The position numbers and the translations under genes are program-made. DNA of 64,000 nt, from assembly GCF_001425305.1 (NCBI RefSeq), contig NZ_LMEE01000003.1:697222-761221 (forward strand). The letters are read 5' to 3'. This document shows, piece after piece, positions 36,849-45,721 of the stretch. Numbering within the stretch: the first letter of the stretch is position 1; every line of letters starts with the position of its first letter. The stretch is from Phenylobacterium sp. Root1290. GTDB taxonomy: Bacteria > Pseudomonadota > Alphaproteobacteria > Caulobacterales > Caulobacteraceae. The notes under the pieces were generated by a model. The model had not been told where the DNA came from. It ran no database searches and saw only the letters and a list, made by a program, of their open reading frames with translations.

Positions 36849-37304
36849 ATGGAAGAAATGCATCTGACCCAGTTGGGCCGCGACGTCCGGGGTTTCGACA
36901 GCCCCGAGGCGGCGGTCCTGGAACGCGTCCCGAACCCGCAGAGCGATACGCTCTATCTGGCGAGGTTCACCGCACCGGAATTCACCTCCCTCTGCCCCGT
37001 CACCGGGCAGCCGGATTTCGCGCACCTGGTGATCGACTATGCGCCGGGTGATTGGCTCATCGAATCGAAGTCGCTGAAGCTGTACCTGGGCTCGTTCCGC
37101 AACCATGGGGCGTTTCACGAGGACTGCACGGTCGCCATCGGCCGCAAGATCGTCGAGGTCGCCGCGCCGCGTTGGCTGCGCATTGGCGGCTATTGGTTTC
37201 CGCGTGGAGGAATTCCGATCGACGTTTTCTGGCAAAGCGGGCCTGCGCCGGAAGGGCTGTGGGTTCCCGACCAGGGTGTCGCGACATATCGCGGGCGCGG
37301 ATAA
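36849..37304 (+). CDS. queF: NADPH-dependent 7-cyano-7-deazaguanine reductase
   Basis: Reduces preQ0 to preQ1 in queuosine synthesis. The 151 residues match the short (YkvM/type I) QueF form. Nucleophile Cys49 is in [12 protein letters not shown], Asp56 follows, and the QueF motif ESKSLKLYL is at 72-80. ATG 36849; ATG 36858 is a possible alternative. No other queuosine gene is near. Confidence 0.95.
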   Translation: MEEMHLTQLGRDVRGFDSPEAAVLERVPNPQSDTLYLARFTAPEFTSLCPVTGQPDFAHLVIDYAPGDWLIESKSLKLYLGSFRNHGAFHEDCTVAIGRKIVEVAAPRWLRIGGYWFPRGGIPIDVFWQSGPAPEGLWVPDQGVATYRGRG

Positions 37305-37586
37305 TCAGAATTAACCGCAGGGTGCGTGCCAATTATCCTGGTCCGGACGGTTTCGGCGGCGGGAAAATCAGCCCGCGAAAAGTATTCACCCTGCTGAATA
37401 CATCGCAAAAGTTGTAGTCCCTGACGGGCGGGCGCTTCGGGCGGCCTCAGGCCGCAGGGCGAACAGCCCTGATTGACTAGCGGTCTGCCAAGTCGGGTGA
37501 TATAACGACCACGCCCATCTCTCCTCGGGCGTGTCACATCAGGCCGGGCAGCGGGCCATCGCTGTCCGGCCAATGTGTTTCTGGAC
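37305..37586. other. Intergenic region between queF and nitroreductase genes
   Basis: About 280 bases with convergent flanking genes. It contains two small GC hairpins (about 37438-37460 and an AGGGC/GCCCT pair at about 37456-37470) but no T-run that would make them terminators. No riboswitch, tRNA or small protein could be supported. Confidence 0.4.
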
Positions 37587-38198
37587 CTAGGGCTTCCAGA
37601 CTGTGGTCAGGGCCTGGCTGTCCGGGCGTTCCCGCTCCATCGGCGATTCCTTCGCCGTTCCAATGAAAATGAAACCGGCGACGCTCTCCCCGGGGGCCAG
37701 TCCGAGGATCGCCTTGGCCTCGCCGTCATAGGCGTACCAGTCGGTGATCCAGTTCGCGCCGTAACCCAATGCCTGGGCGGCGTAGAGCAGCCCGGTGCAG
37801 ACCGCCCCCGCCGACAGCACCTGCTCCCACTCGGGAATTTCGTGAACGCGGGGCGCGGAGATCACGGCGATCCCCATGGGCGGCAGTTTCAGCTTCGCGA
37901 GCTTGGCGGCCGCACGCGTATCGCCGCGCGATTGGGCCAGCGCCTCTAGCCGCGCTGCGTAGGCCGCCTTGTCCTCTCCCCGCAGGATGACGAAACGCCA
38001 GGGCGCAAGCTTGCCGTGGTCCGGCGCGCGCGCGGCCAGACGGATCAACTGCGCGACCTCGTCGTCGCTCGGCGCAGGCTCGGCCAGGGTGACGGCCGAT
38101 GACGAGCGGCGGGTCGCCAGAAAGTTCAGCAATTCGGGGCAGGGATGTTGTTCGACCGGAGCGCCAAAGGCGGGCGCTGCGGGAAGTGCAATGGACAA
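37587..38198 (-). CDS. YdjA-like nitroreductase
   Basis: A 203-residue FMN-dependent nitroreductase-family protein. Marks are LNFLATRRSSSAVTLAEPAPSD in part, the FMN-contacting RRS at 30-32, AARAPDHGKLAPWRF (about 53-67) and the C-terminal GLAPGESVAGFIFIGT. It is close to the E. coli YdjA type rather than NfsB. Physiological substrate unknown. It diverges from the Nudix gene by 76 bases. Confidence 0.88.
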   Translation of the reverse strand: MSIALPAAPAFGAPVEQHPCPELLNFLATRRSSSAVTLAEPAPSDDEVAQLIRLAARAPDHGKLAPWRFVILRGEDKAAYAARLEALAQSRGDTRAAAKLAKLKLPPMGIAVISAPRVHEIPEWEQVLSAGAVCTGLLYAAQALGYGANWITDWYAYDGEAKAILGLAPGESVAGFIFIGTAKESPMERERPDSQALTTVWKP

Positions 38199-38274
38199 GA
38201 CGGGCTTCTCGCTGGGATGAAGGGCTTCCCTTTATTGGGACTCGGCGTCGCGATCTGCAAGGTTAGTTGAGAAT

Positions 38275-38889
38275 ATGTCGCAAAAACCCGCATGGCTGAC
38301 CGAGCATGGAAAGCCCTGGCTTCGCGGCGATTCCAAGGTCGCCTATGAAAATCCTTGGATCACGATCACGGAACACGACGCCACGGCGCCGACCGGCGCG
38401 GCCGCGTTCTATGGCGTCGTCGGCTTCAAGAACTACGCCCTCGCCGTGCTGCCCATCGACGCGGACGGGGCGGTGGTGCTGGTCGGACAGCACAGGTTTC
38501 CCTTCGCCGACTATAGCTGGGAAATCCCCGAGGGCGGGGGACCTAAGAGCGAGGACCCGCTCGCCGGCGCGCAGCGCGAACTGGCGGAGGAAGCGGGACT
38601 GGCGGCCGGCGATTGGCAGGAGGTCCTGCGCGTCCAGCTGTCGAACTCGGTCACCGACGAACTGGCGATCGGATACCTCGCCACCGACCTGAAGCCGGCG
38701 CCTGAAGTTCGTCACGCCGACGACACCGAGGACATCGCTATCGTCCGGGTCCCGTTTCGCGAGGCCTTGGCGGCCGCGACCGAGGGCCATATCCGCGACG
38801 CTTTAACGGTTGCGATGTTGCTCCGGGCGTACCACATGGCTCGAGAAGGGCTTTTGTCGGCGTCGCTCGCGCGCGCCATGCTAGGATAG
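38275..38889 (+). CDS. Nudix hydrolase, ADP-sugar pyrophosphatase-like
   Basis: A 204-residue Nudix protein with a perfect box GX5EX7REUXEEXGU at residues 87-109 (starting GGGPKSE and ending EEAGL). The surrounding fold, with VLVGQHRFPFADYSWEIPEGG just before the box, is that of ADP-ribose/ADP-sugar diphosphatases. Likely hydrolyses nucleotide-diphosphate sugars or damaged nucleotides. It is followed 27 bases later by cysE. Confidence 0.9.
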   Translation: MSQKPAWLTEHGKPWLRGDSKVAYENPWITITEHDATAPTGAAAFYGVVGFKNYALAVLPIDADGAVVLVGQHRFPFADYSWEIPEGGGPKSEDPLAGAQRELAEEAGLAAGDWQEVLRVQLSNSVTDELAIGYLATDLKPAPEVRHADDTEDIAIVRVPFREALAAATEGHIRDALTVAMLLRAYHMAREGLLSASLARAMLG

Positions 38890-38916
38890 GGGACCGCCTT
38901 GGGACGGGAGGAGCCT

Positions 38917-39747
38917 TTGAGCCAGCGCCTGGAAGTTATCGATCCTTCAGTTGCGCCGCCCGTTTGGGCCGCGTTGCGCATGGAAGCTGAGCGGGCGGCC
39001 AAGGCCGAACCTGCGCTGGCCTCGCTGCTGAACGCCGTCGTGCTCAGTCACGATGATCTGGGCGCGGCGCTGTCGTACCAGCTGGCGCGCAAGCTCGGGG
39101 ACCAGGAACTGCGGGCGATGAGCCTGCGCGAACTGGCCGACGCGGCCTATCGGAATGATCCGCGCCTGGTCGACATCGCCGAGGCCGATCTCAAGGCGGT
39201 GTTCGAGCGGGACCCTGCCTGCAAGGGCTATGTCCAGCCGTTCCTGTTCTTCAAGGGCTTCCAGGCGCTGCAGACCCAGCGCGTCGCCCATTGGCTGTGG
39301 CATCAGGGCCGCGAGACCATCGCGCTCTATCTGCAGAGCCGCATGTCCGAGATTTTCCAGGTGGACATCCACCCCGCCACCAAGATCGGCTCGGGCGTGT
39401 TCATCGACCACGGCACCGGCATCGTCATCGGCGAGACCGCGGTCATCGGCAACGATGTCTCGCTGCTGCAGGGCGTGACCCTGGGCGGCACCGGCGCCGA
39501 GCGCGGCGACCGTCACCCCAAGATCGGCAACGGCGTGCTGCTGGGCGCGGGCGCCAAGGTGCTGGGCAACATCACCATCGGCGACTACGCGAAGGTCGCG
39601 TCCGGCTCGGTCGTGCTCAAGCCCGTCCCGCCGCATTGCACGGCGGCCGGCGTTCCGGCCCGGCTGGTCAATTGCCCGACCTGCGAAGAGCCGGCTCGCA
39701 GCATGGACCACACCCTCGCCGAGGCGGTCTACGACTACGTCATCTGA
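38917..39747 (+). CDS. cysE: Serine O-acetyltransferase
   Basis: First step of cysteine synthesis: serine plus acetyl-CoA gives O-acetylserine. About 276 residues: an alpha-helical N-terminal domain (1-140) and a left-handed beta-helix with FIDHGTGIVIGETAVIG, LLQGVTLGGTG (catalytic-site loop) and HPKIGNGVLLGAGAKVLG. Two TTG starts compete: 38917, with GGGAGGAG just upstream, and 38899, with AGGGG upstream. The first is preferred. The stop overlaps that of the convergent MFS gene by 13 bases. Confidence 0.93.
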   Translation: MSQRLEVIDPSVAPPVWAALRMEAERAAKAEPALASLLNAVVLSHDDLGAALSYQLARKLGDQELRAMSLRELADAAYRNDPRLVDIAEADLKAVFERDPACKGYVQPFLFFKGFQALQTQRVAHWLWHQGRETIALYLQSRMSEIFQVDIHPATKIGSGVFIDHGTGIVIGETAVIGNDVSLLQGVTLGGTGAERGDRHPKIGNGVLLGAGAKVLGNITIGDYAKVASGSVVLKPVPPHCTAAGVPARLVNCPTCEEPARSMDHTLAEAVYDYVI

Positions 39748-40895
39748 GCCGCGGCGGCTGGGACGCCGTAGTAGTAGCGGCGCAGCAGCACGAACGCTGC
39801 ACCCGTCCCGACCAGTCCCATCAGGATCGCGACCCAGAACGGCGCGCCCGCCCATAGCAGCGCGGCGGCCGTAAGCGCGCCGCCGGCGCCTCCGGCGTCC
39901 CAGCCGCCTTCGGTGGCGATGTGGAAGCGGAGCGGGCAGGGCGAGGCCTTCGAGAGATTGTAGACGGCCGTCATCATGGTCGGGGTGTAGAGCGCGACGA
40001 CCAGGGCGCCGGCGGCGTTGGCCGCGACGGCCCAGGCCGGGTGGCCGTAGCCCGCCGCCCGGGCGGCGATCACCGCGGCGGCTGTGCCGGCCGCCAGCCA
40101 AACGGCTCTGCGGCCATGGCCAGCGTCGATGAAGCGCCCCAGCAGCAGTCCGCTGATCGCGCCGGCGACCGCCGCCACCGCCATCGCGCCGCCGAACGCC
40201 GCGAAGTTCTCGCCGAGCGAGATGAACAGCGCGATCTGCCAGACGAACACATAGCCCGAGGCCATCCAGCCATCGGCGATGAACAGCGCCACGCCGGGCC
40301 GGGCCGAGGAGAACGCCAGCGGCGCCTCTTGGGCGATCGGGACCTCGGGCGTGAACAGCAACGGCAGGGCCGAGAGCGCCAGCACCACCGCCGTGGCCCC
40401 GAACGCGACCTCGGGCCCGATGGTGACCAGCGCCCAACCGGTCAGCAGCGGCGCGACGATGCCGACCATCGCGGCGATCGCCTCGCGCGCCCCGATCTGA
40501 TGGCCCCGGTGTTCGGCGTCGCCCAGCGAGGCGAAATAGGCGTGGTAGGTGGTCCAGTAGAAGGTGTCGCCGATCGAGGAGACGGCGCAGAGCAGGAACA
40601 GCGGCCAGCCGACGCCATCGACCTGGGCCAGCAGCAGGTACTGTCCCGCGGTCAGGACCGTCCCGGCGATGACCAGCGGCTTGAGGCCGAAGCGCTTGCA
40701 CAGCGGCAGCACCAGCGGCCGGATGAAGAAACGGCCGATCAGAATCGCGGCCAGCGACGCCAGAACCCCGTGCGCCGGCACGCCCGCGCGCAGCAGGTAG
40801 ACGGCGAAGAACGCGCCCCCGCCGCTGAGCGCGAGCGCATGCACGCCGTAGTGCAGATTGAGCAGATTGACCGTGCTGTTGCGGAAGAAGGCCAT
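39735..40895 (-). CDS. MFS transporter
   Basis: A 386-residue major-facilitator protein with twelve predicted helices. It begins NLLNLHYGVHALALSGGGAFFAVYLLRAG and has IGRFFIRPLVLPLCKRFG as the A-like loop. The substrate is unknown. ATG 40895 is preferred over a TTG nine codons upstream. It may form a functional pair with the GH84 gene that lies upstream on the same strand, which would fit uptake of hexosamine products, but that is inference. Confidence 0.87.
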   Translation of the reverse strand: MAFFRNSTVNLLNLHYGVHALALSGGGAFFAVYLLRAGVPAHGVLASLAAILIGRFFIRPLVLPLCKRFGLKPLVIAGTVLTAGQYLLLAQVDGVGWPLFLLCAVSSIGDTFYWTTYHAYFASLGDAEHRGHQIGAREAIAAMVGIVAPLLTGWALVTIGPEVAFGATAVVLALSALPLLFTPEVPIAQEAPLAFSSARPGVALFIADGWMASGYVFVWQIALFISLGENFAAFGGAMAVAAVAGAISGLLLGRFIDAGHGRRAVWLAAGTAAAVIAARAAGYGHPAWAVAANAAGALVVALYTPTMMTAVYNLSKASPCPLRFHIATEGGWDAGGAGGALTAAALLWAGAPFWVAILMGLVGTGAAFVLLRRYYYGVPAAAAQMT

Positions 40896-41047
40896 GGGGC
40901 TGTCCGGAAAGGCGTGCGGCAAGCAGCCCAGGCTGGCGGCCTGGGCGGGCGGACGGCGGTTCGGGATGGTTCAGCCAGCCACTGGGTGGATCTTTCGGCT
41001 CTCTCGCTAGCGCGATCCGTCAGTCTTGGCGCCGCCGCCTCGCGGGT

Positions 41048-42118
41048 TCAAGTCGCTTCGATCTCGGCCAAGGTGATGCGATATGCGCCGTCCAGCCAGG
41101 CGACGATCTCGCGCGCGCCGGGGTGGTCGAAGCCGGCGTAGCGCGGGCGCATCCGGCTCACGTTCTCCTCGGTCAGGCGGTCCAGGCCGAAGCCCTGGAA
41201 CTGGCTCATATTGCGCTCGACCGCCGCGGCCAGGTCCGCGCCCAGCACCTCGCGCGCGGCGGCCTGGAACGCGCGGCCGTACTCGTAGCCTTCGCCCAGC
41301 CGATAGCTCTGCGCCAAGGTGAGGGCAGGGATCAGCGACAGGGTCGGCTGCAGCGCCGGATTGACCGCGTGACCGGCGATGTGCGGGCCGATGCTGGCCG
41401 GGCGGCCGGTAAAGGCGCGCAGGTGCAGGAACGGCGACATCAGCGGCCCATCATTGACCGGATAGTTGTCCCACAGCATCGGTCTGCGCCGCAGTTGGCG
41501 GCCGACGCGCTCCAGGTGGCCCGGACTGAACTCGCGCGAGCAGACCTCCTCGCCGGTCCAGAACACCTCGATCGCCGGATCGAGCCCGGCGCCCAGGTCT
41601 TCCAGATAGTTGGCGGGGCGCTCGCCGAAGACGCGGTCGAGGATCGAATCGTCGGTGTAGTAGGAGGGGCAGACAATCACCCGGCGCGCCGTCGTCCGCT
41701 GCGCGATCCAGTGCACGATCTCGACCTGGCTGGCGGCCAGGCCCGGCAGGTCGCCGCGCATGTCGTCGAAGAGGATGGCGAGGTCGTCCAGGCCCAGTGC
41801 GTCCAGCTGGGCCAGCTTGGCGGCGAGCGCCTCCTGAGCCTGGGCGCCGAAGTCGCGGTAGATCTCGTAGGGGCTCAGCCCCACGCCAAAGCGCACCCCG
41901 AGCGTTCGGCAATGCGCCGACATGGCCGCCAGTTCGGACGCGGTCTCGGCTGGGTGCGGCTCCTGCCAGCGCCGACGCAGGAACGGATCGGCCTTGGGCG
42001 CATAGAGGAAGAAGCCATAGCCCTGCGGGGCCAGGGTCTCGACGACCTTCCGCCGTTCCGCCCATGTCCACGGCTTGCCGTAATAGCCCTCGACCAGTCC
42101 CAGCTCGACGCCCGCCAC
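41048..42118 (-). CDS. GH84-type beta-N-acetylglucosaminidase
   Basis: A 356-residue glycoside hydrolase family 84 (O-GlcNAcase/hyaluronidase-like) catalytic domain. The opening GLVEGYYGKPWTWAERR and the adjacent catalytic pair Asp118-Asp119 in ILFDDM are hallmarks of its substrate-assisted mechanism. There is no signal peptide, so it appears cytosolic, and no extra carbohydrate-binding domains. GTG 42118 is chosen because GGGGAAG lies upstream and because any longer form would run antisense through the DUF3126 gene. Substrate could be GlcNAc-modified protein or imported GlcNAc saccharides. Confidence 0.87.
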   Translation of the reverse strand: MAGVELGLVEGYYGKPWTWAERRKVVETLAPQGYGFFLYAPKADPFLRRRWQEPHPAETASELAAMSAHCRTLGVRFGVGLSPYEIYRDFGAQAQEALAAKLAQLDALGLDDLAILFDDMRGDLPGLAASQVEIVHWIAQRTTARRVIVCPSYYTDDSILDRVFGERPANYLEDLGAGLDPAIEVFWTGEEVCSREFSPGHLERVGRQLRRRPMLWDNYPVNDGPLMSPFLHLRAFTGRPASIGPHIAGHAVNPALQPTLSLIPALTLAQSYRLGEGYEYGRAFQAAAREVLGADLAAAVERNMSQFQGFGLDRLTEENVSRMRPRYAGFDHPGAREIVAWLDGAYRITLAEIEAT

Positions 42119-42253
42119 GCTGCTCTTCCCCGCTGCTTCGCAGGCCAGACTAGCGGGGCGACACGCCGCGTCCCCAGCTTTTTCAAACGCGGGCGCTTTG
42201 CGGCCGGGCGCAAAACCCGTAGGTTCCCGGCGAAATCGACGAAGGAGCACCGC

Positions 42254-42463
42254 GTGCTGGACGAAAAGACTATCCGCCGACTCGAAGGTCACCTGCGCGG
42301 CACCTTCGCCAACGCGCGGATCACGCTGGTCCCGCGCCCGAAGCAGAAAGACTCCGCCGAGGTCTATGTCGGCGAGGAATTCATCGGCGTGGTGTTCGAG
42401 GACGAGGACGGCGACGGGTCGTTCATGTTCGAAATGGCCATCCTGGCCGAAGACCTGCCCTGA
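42254..42463 (+). CDS. DUF3126 family small protein
   Basis: A 69-residue protein from GTG 42254, with GAAGGAG eight bases upstream. The LRGTFANARITLVPRP and EVYVGEEFIGVVFEDEDGDGSFMFEMAILAEDLP (in part) segments match DUF3126, a short alpha/beta family found widely in Alphaproteobacteria with unknown function. It is followed after 25 bases by the AlkD-like gene. Confidence 0.88.
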   Translation: MLDEKTIRRLEGHLRGTFANARITLVPRPKQKDSAEVYVGEEFIGVVFEDEDGDGSFMFEMAILAEDLP

Positions 42464-42488
42464 TCGGGCGGGCGGCGGCGGGAGATCG

Positions 42489-43205
42489 ATGACGACCCCG
42501 CCGACCGCCGCGACCTTCCAGGCGCGACTGGTCGCCCTGCGATCCGACGAAGAGCTGGCCAAGATCCAGCGCTACTTCAAGACGGGCGAGGGCCAGTACG
42601 GCGCCGGCGACACCTTCATCGGCGTCCGCATGGGCCAGGTGTTCGAGCTGGCCAAGGCCTTCATCGATCTGCCGCCTGCGGAGATCGAGCTGCTGCTGGA
42701 AAGCGACATCCACGAGGACCGGGCCGGCGCCGTGAGCGTCATGGCCAAGCAGTACGCGCGCCGCTCGACGGCCGCGGAGCGCCGCGGCGAACTCTTCGAC
42801 CTCTATGTCCGCCGCCATGACCGGATCAACAACTGGGATCTGGTGGACCTCGGCGCGAAGTTCGTCGTCGGCGCGCATCTGCAGGACCGCCCGCGCGATC
42901 TGCTCTATCGGCTGGCGGGTTCGTCCGATCTTTGGGAACGGCGCACCTCGATCATCGCCACGCTCCACTTCGTCGCCCGCGGCGATCTCGATGACACCTT
43001 CGCCCTGTCCGAGCTGCTGCTCGGCGACGCCCATGACCTGACCCACAAGGCGGTCGGCGGACTGCTGCGCGAGGCGGGCAAGAAGGATCGGCAGCGCCTG
43101 CAGGTCTTTCTCGACGACCACGCCGCGACGATGCCTCGGACCATGCTGCGCTACGCGATCGAACACTTCGAGCCCGACCTGCGAGCGCGCTACATGGCGC
43201 GATAG
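42489..43205 (+). CDS. DNA alkylation repair protein, AlkD-like
   Basis: A 238-residue HEAT-like-repeat protein of the AlkC/AlkD superfamily. RYFKTGEGQYGAGDTFIGVRM near the start, INNWDLVDLGA in the centre and a DLTHKAVGGLLREAGKKD helix pair are typical. AlkD glycosylases remove bulky alkylated bases without base flipping; activity here is inferred. ATG 42489. An efficient terminator follows at once. Confidence 0.9.
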   Translation: MTTPPTAATFQARLVALRSDEELAKIQRYFKTGEGQYGAGDTFIGVRMGQVFELAKAFIDLPPAEIELLLESDIHEDRAGAVSVMAKQYARRSTAAERRGELFDLYVRRHDRINNWDLVDLGAKFVVGAHLQDRPRDLLYRLAGSSDLWERRTSIIATLHFVARGDLDDTFALSELLLGDAHDLTHKAVGGLLREAGKKDRQRLQVFLDDHAATMPRTMLRYAIEHFEPDLRARYMAR

Positions 43206-43213
43206 AACAGGTA

Positions 43214-43255
43214 GCCGGCCGGCCCCGGAATGCTCCAGGGCCGGCCGGCCTTTTG
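43214..43255 (+). terminator. Rho-independent terminator of AlkD-like gene
   Basis: A perfect 12-bp GCCGGCCGGCCC stem (43214-43225 with 43238-43249), loop of 12 bases, then CTTTT. It lies between convergent genes; the reverse direction lacks a T-run. Confidence 0.88.
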
Positions 43256-43257
43256 GG

Positions 43258-44022
43258 TCAGAGGACGCCCAGCATCTCGGCGACCAGCGGGTGGCGGACG
43301 ATGTCGACGTCCTTCAGCCGCACCACCGCAATGTTGGCGACCGCCTCGAACTTGTCGGCGACGGGGCCCAGGCCCGACAGCTCCGGCAACAAGTCCGACT
43401 GGGCCGGGTCGCCGGTCACCACCATGGTCGAGTGCCAGCCCAGCCGCGTCAGCAACATCTTCAGCTGGCCGTAGGTGCAGTTCTGCGCCTCGTCGATGAC
43501 CACGAAGGCGTTGTTCAGCGTGCGGCCGCGCATGAAGCCGACGGGCGCGATCTCGATGGCCCCTTCCGCCATCAGCGCGCGGACCCGCTTCATCGACAAC
43601 CGGTCGGAGAGCGCGTCGTAGAGCGGCCGCAGGTACGGCGCCAGCTTGTCCTCGGCGTCGCCGGGAAGGAAGCCGATGGATTCGCCCGCTTCCACCGCGG
43701 GGCGCGAGAGCACGATGCGCCCGACCCGGCCCGCTTCCAGCGCTTCGACCGCCTTGGCGATCGCCAGGTAGGTCTTGCCCGTCCCGGCCGGACCCAGGGC
43801 CATGACCAGGTTCTTGGCGTCGATGGCGTCCATCAACTCCTGCTGGCCTGGGGACTTGGCTTTTATGGTCTTGAGATAGGCCTGGTCGCGGTCGTCGTTG
43901 TGGTGGGCCAGCGGCGACCAGGCGCGGTCTACCGGCAGCCGGCGGACTTTTGCGTCATCCTCGAACTGGGCCGCGTCGAACGCGCCTTCGCGCAGCTGTC
44001 GCTTCAGAGCTCGCTTGGTCAT
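43258..44022 (-). CDS. PhoH-like ATPase
   Basis: A 254-residue PhoH-family P-loop protein: Walker A GPAGTGKT at 77-84, Walker B VVIDEAQN at 174-181 (Asp177-Glu178), and a later GDPAQSDL motif, all as in E. coli PhoH. It acts in the cytosol, probably in RNA metabolism. It is not next to miaB and ybeY, unlike the usual phoH-ybeY operon, so it may be a second PhoH paralog. The SD sequence GGAGG is at 44032-44028. A terminator-like hairpin lies directly upstream of this site. Confidence 0.9.
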   Translation of the reverse strand: MTKRALKRQLREGAFDAAQFEDDAKVRRLPVDRAWSPLAHHNDDRDQAYLKTIKAKSPGQQELMDAIDAKNLVMALGPAGTGKTYLAIAKAVEALEAGRVGRIVLSRPAVEAGESIGFLPGDAEDKLAPYLRPLYDALSDRLSMKRVRALMAEGAIEIAPVGFMRGRTLNNAFVVIDEAQNCTYGQLKMLLTRLGWHSTMVVTGDPAQSDLLPELSGLGPVADKFEAVANIAVVRLKDVDIVRHPLVAEMLGVL

Positions 44023-44344
44023 CTAGGCCTCCATCGGGGCAAGAAAAAAGGGCGACGCCGAAACGGCTCGCCCTCGAGGATGAATAGATTTTTCAGTGAA
44101 GCGGCGGCGTCGTGCGCAACGGCCGGCAGGCCCGTCTTCGGTTCGAGATCCAGGCGGGCTGACCCGCCGTAGCAAACGCGACACCTTGGTACCCCGCCCC
44201 AAAACTCAGGCCACGAACCGGACGCCGACTCGCGGCGTGATGCGGAAGGGCTCTCGCCCCTCTCGAATCGCATCACTAGAATGATGCTATCGTGGTTTCC
44301 AAAACCTTAAATAGTTCATTTGGTTAAATAAACGGGGTGCACGG
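44023..44344. other. Gap between phoH and gamma-carbonic anhydrase genes
   Basis: 322 bases between divergent genes. Near phoH it holds a terminator-like hairpin. A minus-strand frame of 85 codons (44276-44019) spans most of it and its TGA overlaps the phoH ATG, but it shows no family. The carbonic anhydrase side (about 44285-44340) is AT-rich and likely carries a promoter. A GGTTCGAGATCC stretch near 44140 resembles a tRNA T-loop, but no tRNA folds around it. Confidence 0.5.
44041..44073 (-). terminator. Terminator-like hairpin in the phoH leader
   Basis: On the minus strand, GGGCGAGCC pairs with GGC(G)TCGCCC (one bulge, loop GTTTC), followed by TTTTTTCTT. The T-run ends 9 bases before the phoH ribosome site, so any transcript from upstream would meet it just before phoH. 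It is either an attenuator or the end of a short upstream RNA. Confidence 0.7.
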
Positions 44345-44872
44345 ATGAGTGTCTACAACTTGGGCGATGTCGCCCCAGAACTGCCCAATGATGATGAATA
44401 CTGGATCGCGCCGAACGCGGCGGTGGTCGGCCGGGTGATTCTCAAGAAGAACGCCTCGGTCTGGTTCGGCGCGACGCTGCGCGGCGACAATGATCCGATC
44501 ATCATCGGCGAGAACTCGAACGTCCAGGACGGCAGCGTTCTGCACACCGACACCGGCTTTCCGCTGACCATCGGCGCCAACGTCACCGTGGGCCACAAGG
44601 TGATGCTGCACGGCTGCACCATCGGCGACGGATCGCTGATCGGCATCGGCTCCATCGTGCTCAATGGCGCAAAGATCGGAAAGAACTGCCTGATCGGCGC
44701 CAACTGCCTGATCACCGAGGGCAAGGAGATCCCCGACAACTCGCTGGTCATGGGCGCGCCGGGCAAGGTGGTGCGCGAGATCTCGCAAGATCAGGCCCGC
44801 GTGCTCGCCGGCGGCGCCCATCATTATGTCGAGAACTGGAAGCGCTATCGCGCCGGCCTTCGTCCCGTCTGA
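44345..44872 (+). CDS. Gamma-carbonic anhydrase family protein
   Basis: A 175-residue trimeric left-handed beta-helix protein of the gamma-CA/YrdA/PaaY group. The three metal-binding histidines are His67, His84 and His89 ([14 protein letters not shown]). ATG 44345 is preceded by ACGGGG. Several members lack measurable carbonic anhydrase activity, so hydration of CO2 is likely but not certain. It is followed 62 bases later by the enoyl-CoA hydratase-family gene. Confidence 0.92.
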   Translation: MSVYNLGDVAPELPNDDEYWIAPNAAVVGRVILKKNASVWFGATLRGDNDPIIIGENSNVQDGSVLHTDTGFPLTIGANVTVGHKVMLHGCTIGDGSLIGIGSIVLNGAKIGKNCLIGANCLITEGKEIPDNSLVMGAPGKVVREISQDQARVLAGGAHHYVENWKRYRAGLRPV

Positions 44873-44934
44873 GCGCTTGACCGACGTTACGGCGCCCCGG
44901 CGAGCGTGGAGCGGCACACAAGGGAGGATCCTCG

Positions 44935-45717
44935 ATGGCCTATGAGTTCATCCGCGTGGACCGCGAGGGTCCGATCACCGTCTTCACGCTCAACCGCCCG
45001 GAGGTGATGAACGCGCTTCATTCGCCGGCGCACTTCGAGCTGGACGATGCGTTCAACGTCTTCGCCGCCGATCCTGACCAGTGGGTCGGCATCGTCACCG
45101 GCGCGGGCGAGCGCGCCTTTTCCGCCGGCAACGACCTCAAGCACCAGGCAACCGGCGGCGATATGAAGAGCCCGCCGTCCGGGTTTGCGGGGCTGACCTC
45201 GCGCTTCGACCTGACCAAGCCGCTGATCGCTGCGGTCAACGGCGTGGCCATGGGCGGCGGCTTCGAAATCGCGCTGGCCTGCGACCTGATCGTAGCGGCC
45301 GACACCGCCACCTTCGCCTTGCCCGAGCCGCGCGTGGGGCTGGCGGCCCTGGCCGGCGGCCTGCACCGCCTGCCGCGGATGATCGGCCAGAAGCAGGCCC
45401 TGGGCATGATCCTCACCGGTCGCCGCGTCAGCGCCGCCGAGGGCCAGGCGCTTGGCTTCGTCAACGAGGTCACGCCGGCAGGCGAACTGATGGCCGCGGC
45501 CCGCCGCTGGGCCGGGCAGATCTGCGAACTGTCGCCGATGTCGATCCGCGCCTCCAAGGAAGCGGTCTACCGCGGTCTCGACGAGCCGACGCTCGAAGCG
45601 GCGATCAAGGGGCAGAACCGCTATCCCGCGGTCACCGCCCTGTTCAAATCCGAGGATTTCGTCGAGGGACCGATGGCCTTCGCCCAGAAGCGCGCGCCGG
45701 CCTGGAAGGGGCGCTAA
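44935..45717 (+). CDS. Enoyl-CoA hydratase/isomerase family protein
   Basis: A 260-residue crotonase-fold enzyme. The CoA/oxyanion segments GAGERAFSAGNDLKHQ (57-72) and VNGVAMGGGFEIALACDLIVAA (101-122) are clear. The first catalytic Glu is kept (Glu131 in LPEPRVGL), but the second Glu of true enoyl-CoA hydratases is Gly157 here (QALGMILTG), so it may be an isomerase, a carnitinyl-CoA-type or other crotonase. GGGAGGAT precedes ATG 44935. Confidence 0.88.
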   Translation: MAYEFIRVDREGPITVFTLNRPEVMNALHSPAHFELDDAFNVFAADPDQWVGIVTGAGERAFSAGNDLKHQATGGDMKSPPSGFAGLTSRFDLTKPLIAAVNGVAMGGGFEIALACDLIVAADTATFALPEPRVGLAALAGGLHRLPRMIGQKQALGMILTGRRVSAAEGQALGFVNEVTPAGELMAAARRWAGQICELSPMSIRASKEAVYRGLDEPTLEAAIKGQNRYPAVTALFKSEDFVEGPMAFAQKRAPAWKGR

Positions 45718-45721
45718 GGCC

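Noticed and set aside
37305..37586. GC hairpins after queF considered as a riboswitch or terminator
   Set aside because: No conserved riboswitch core was recognised, and no T-run follows the stems.
44130..44175. GGTTCGAGATCC resembling a tRNA or tmRNA T-loop
   Set aside because: No acceptor, D- or anticodon stems can be formed around it on either strand.
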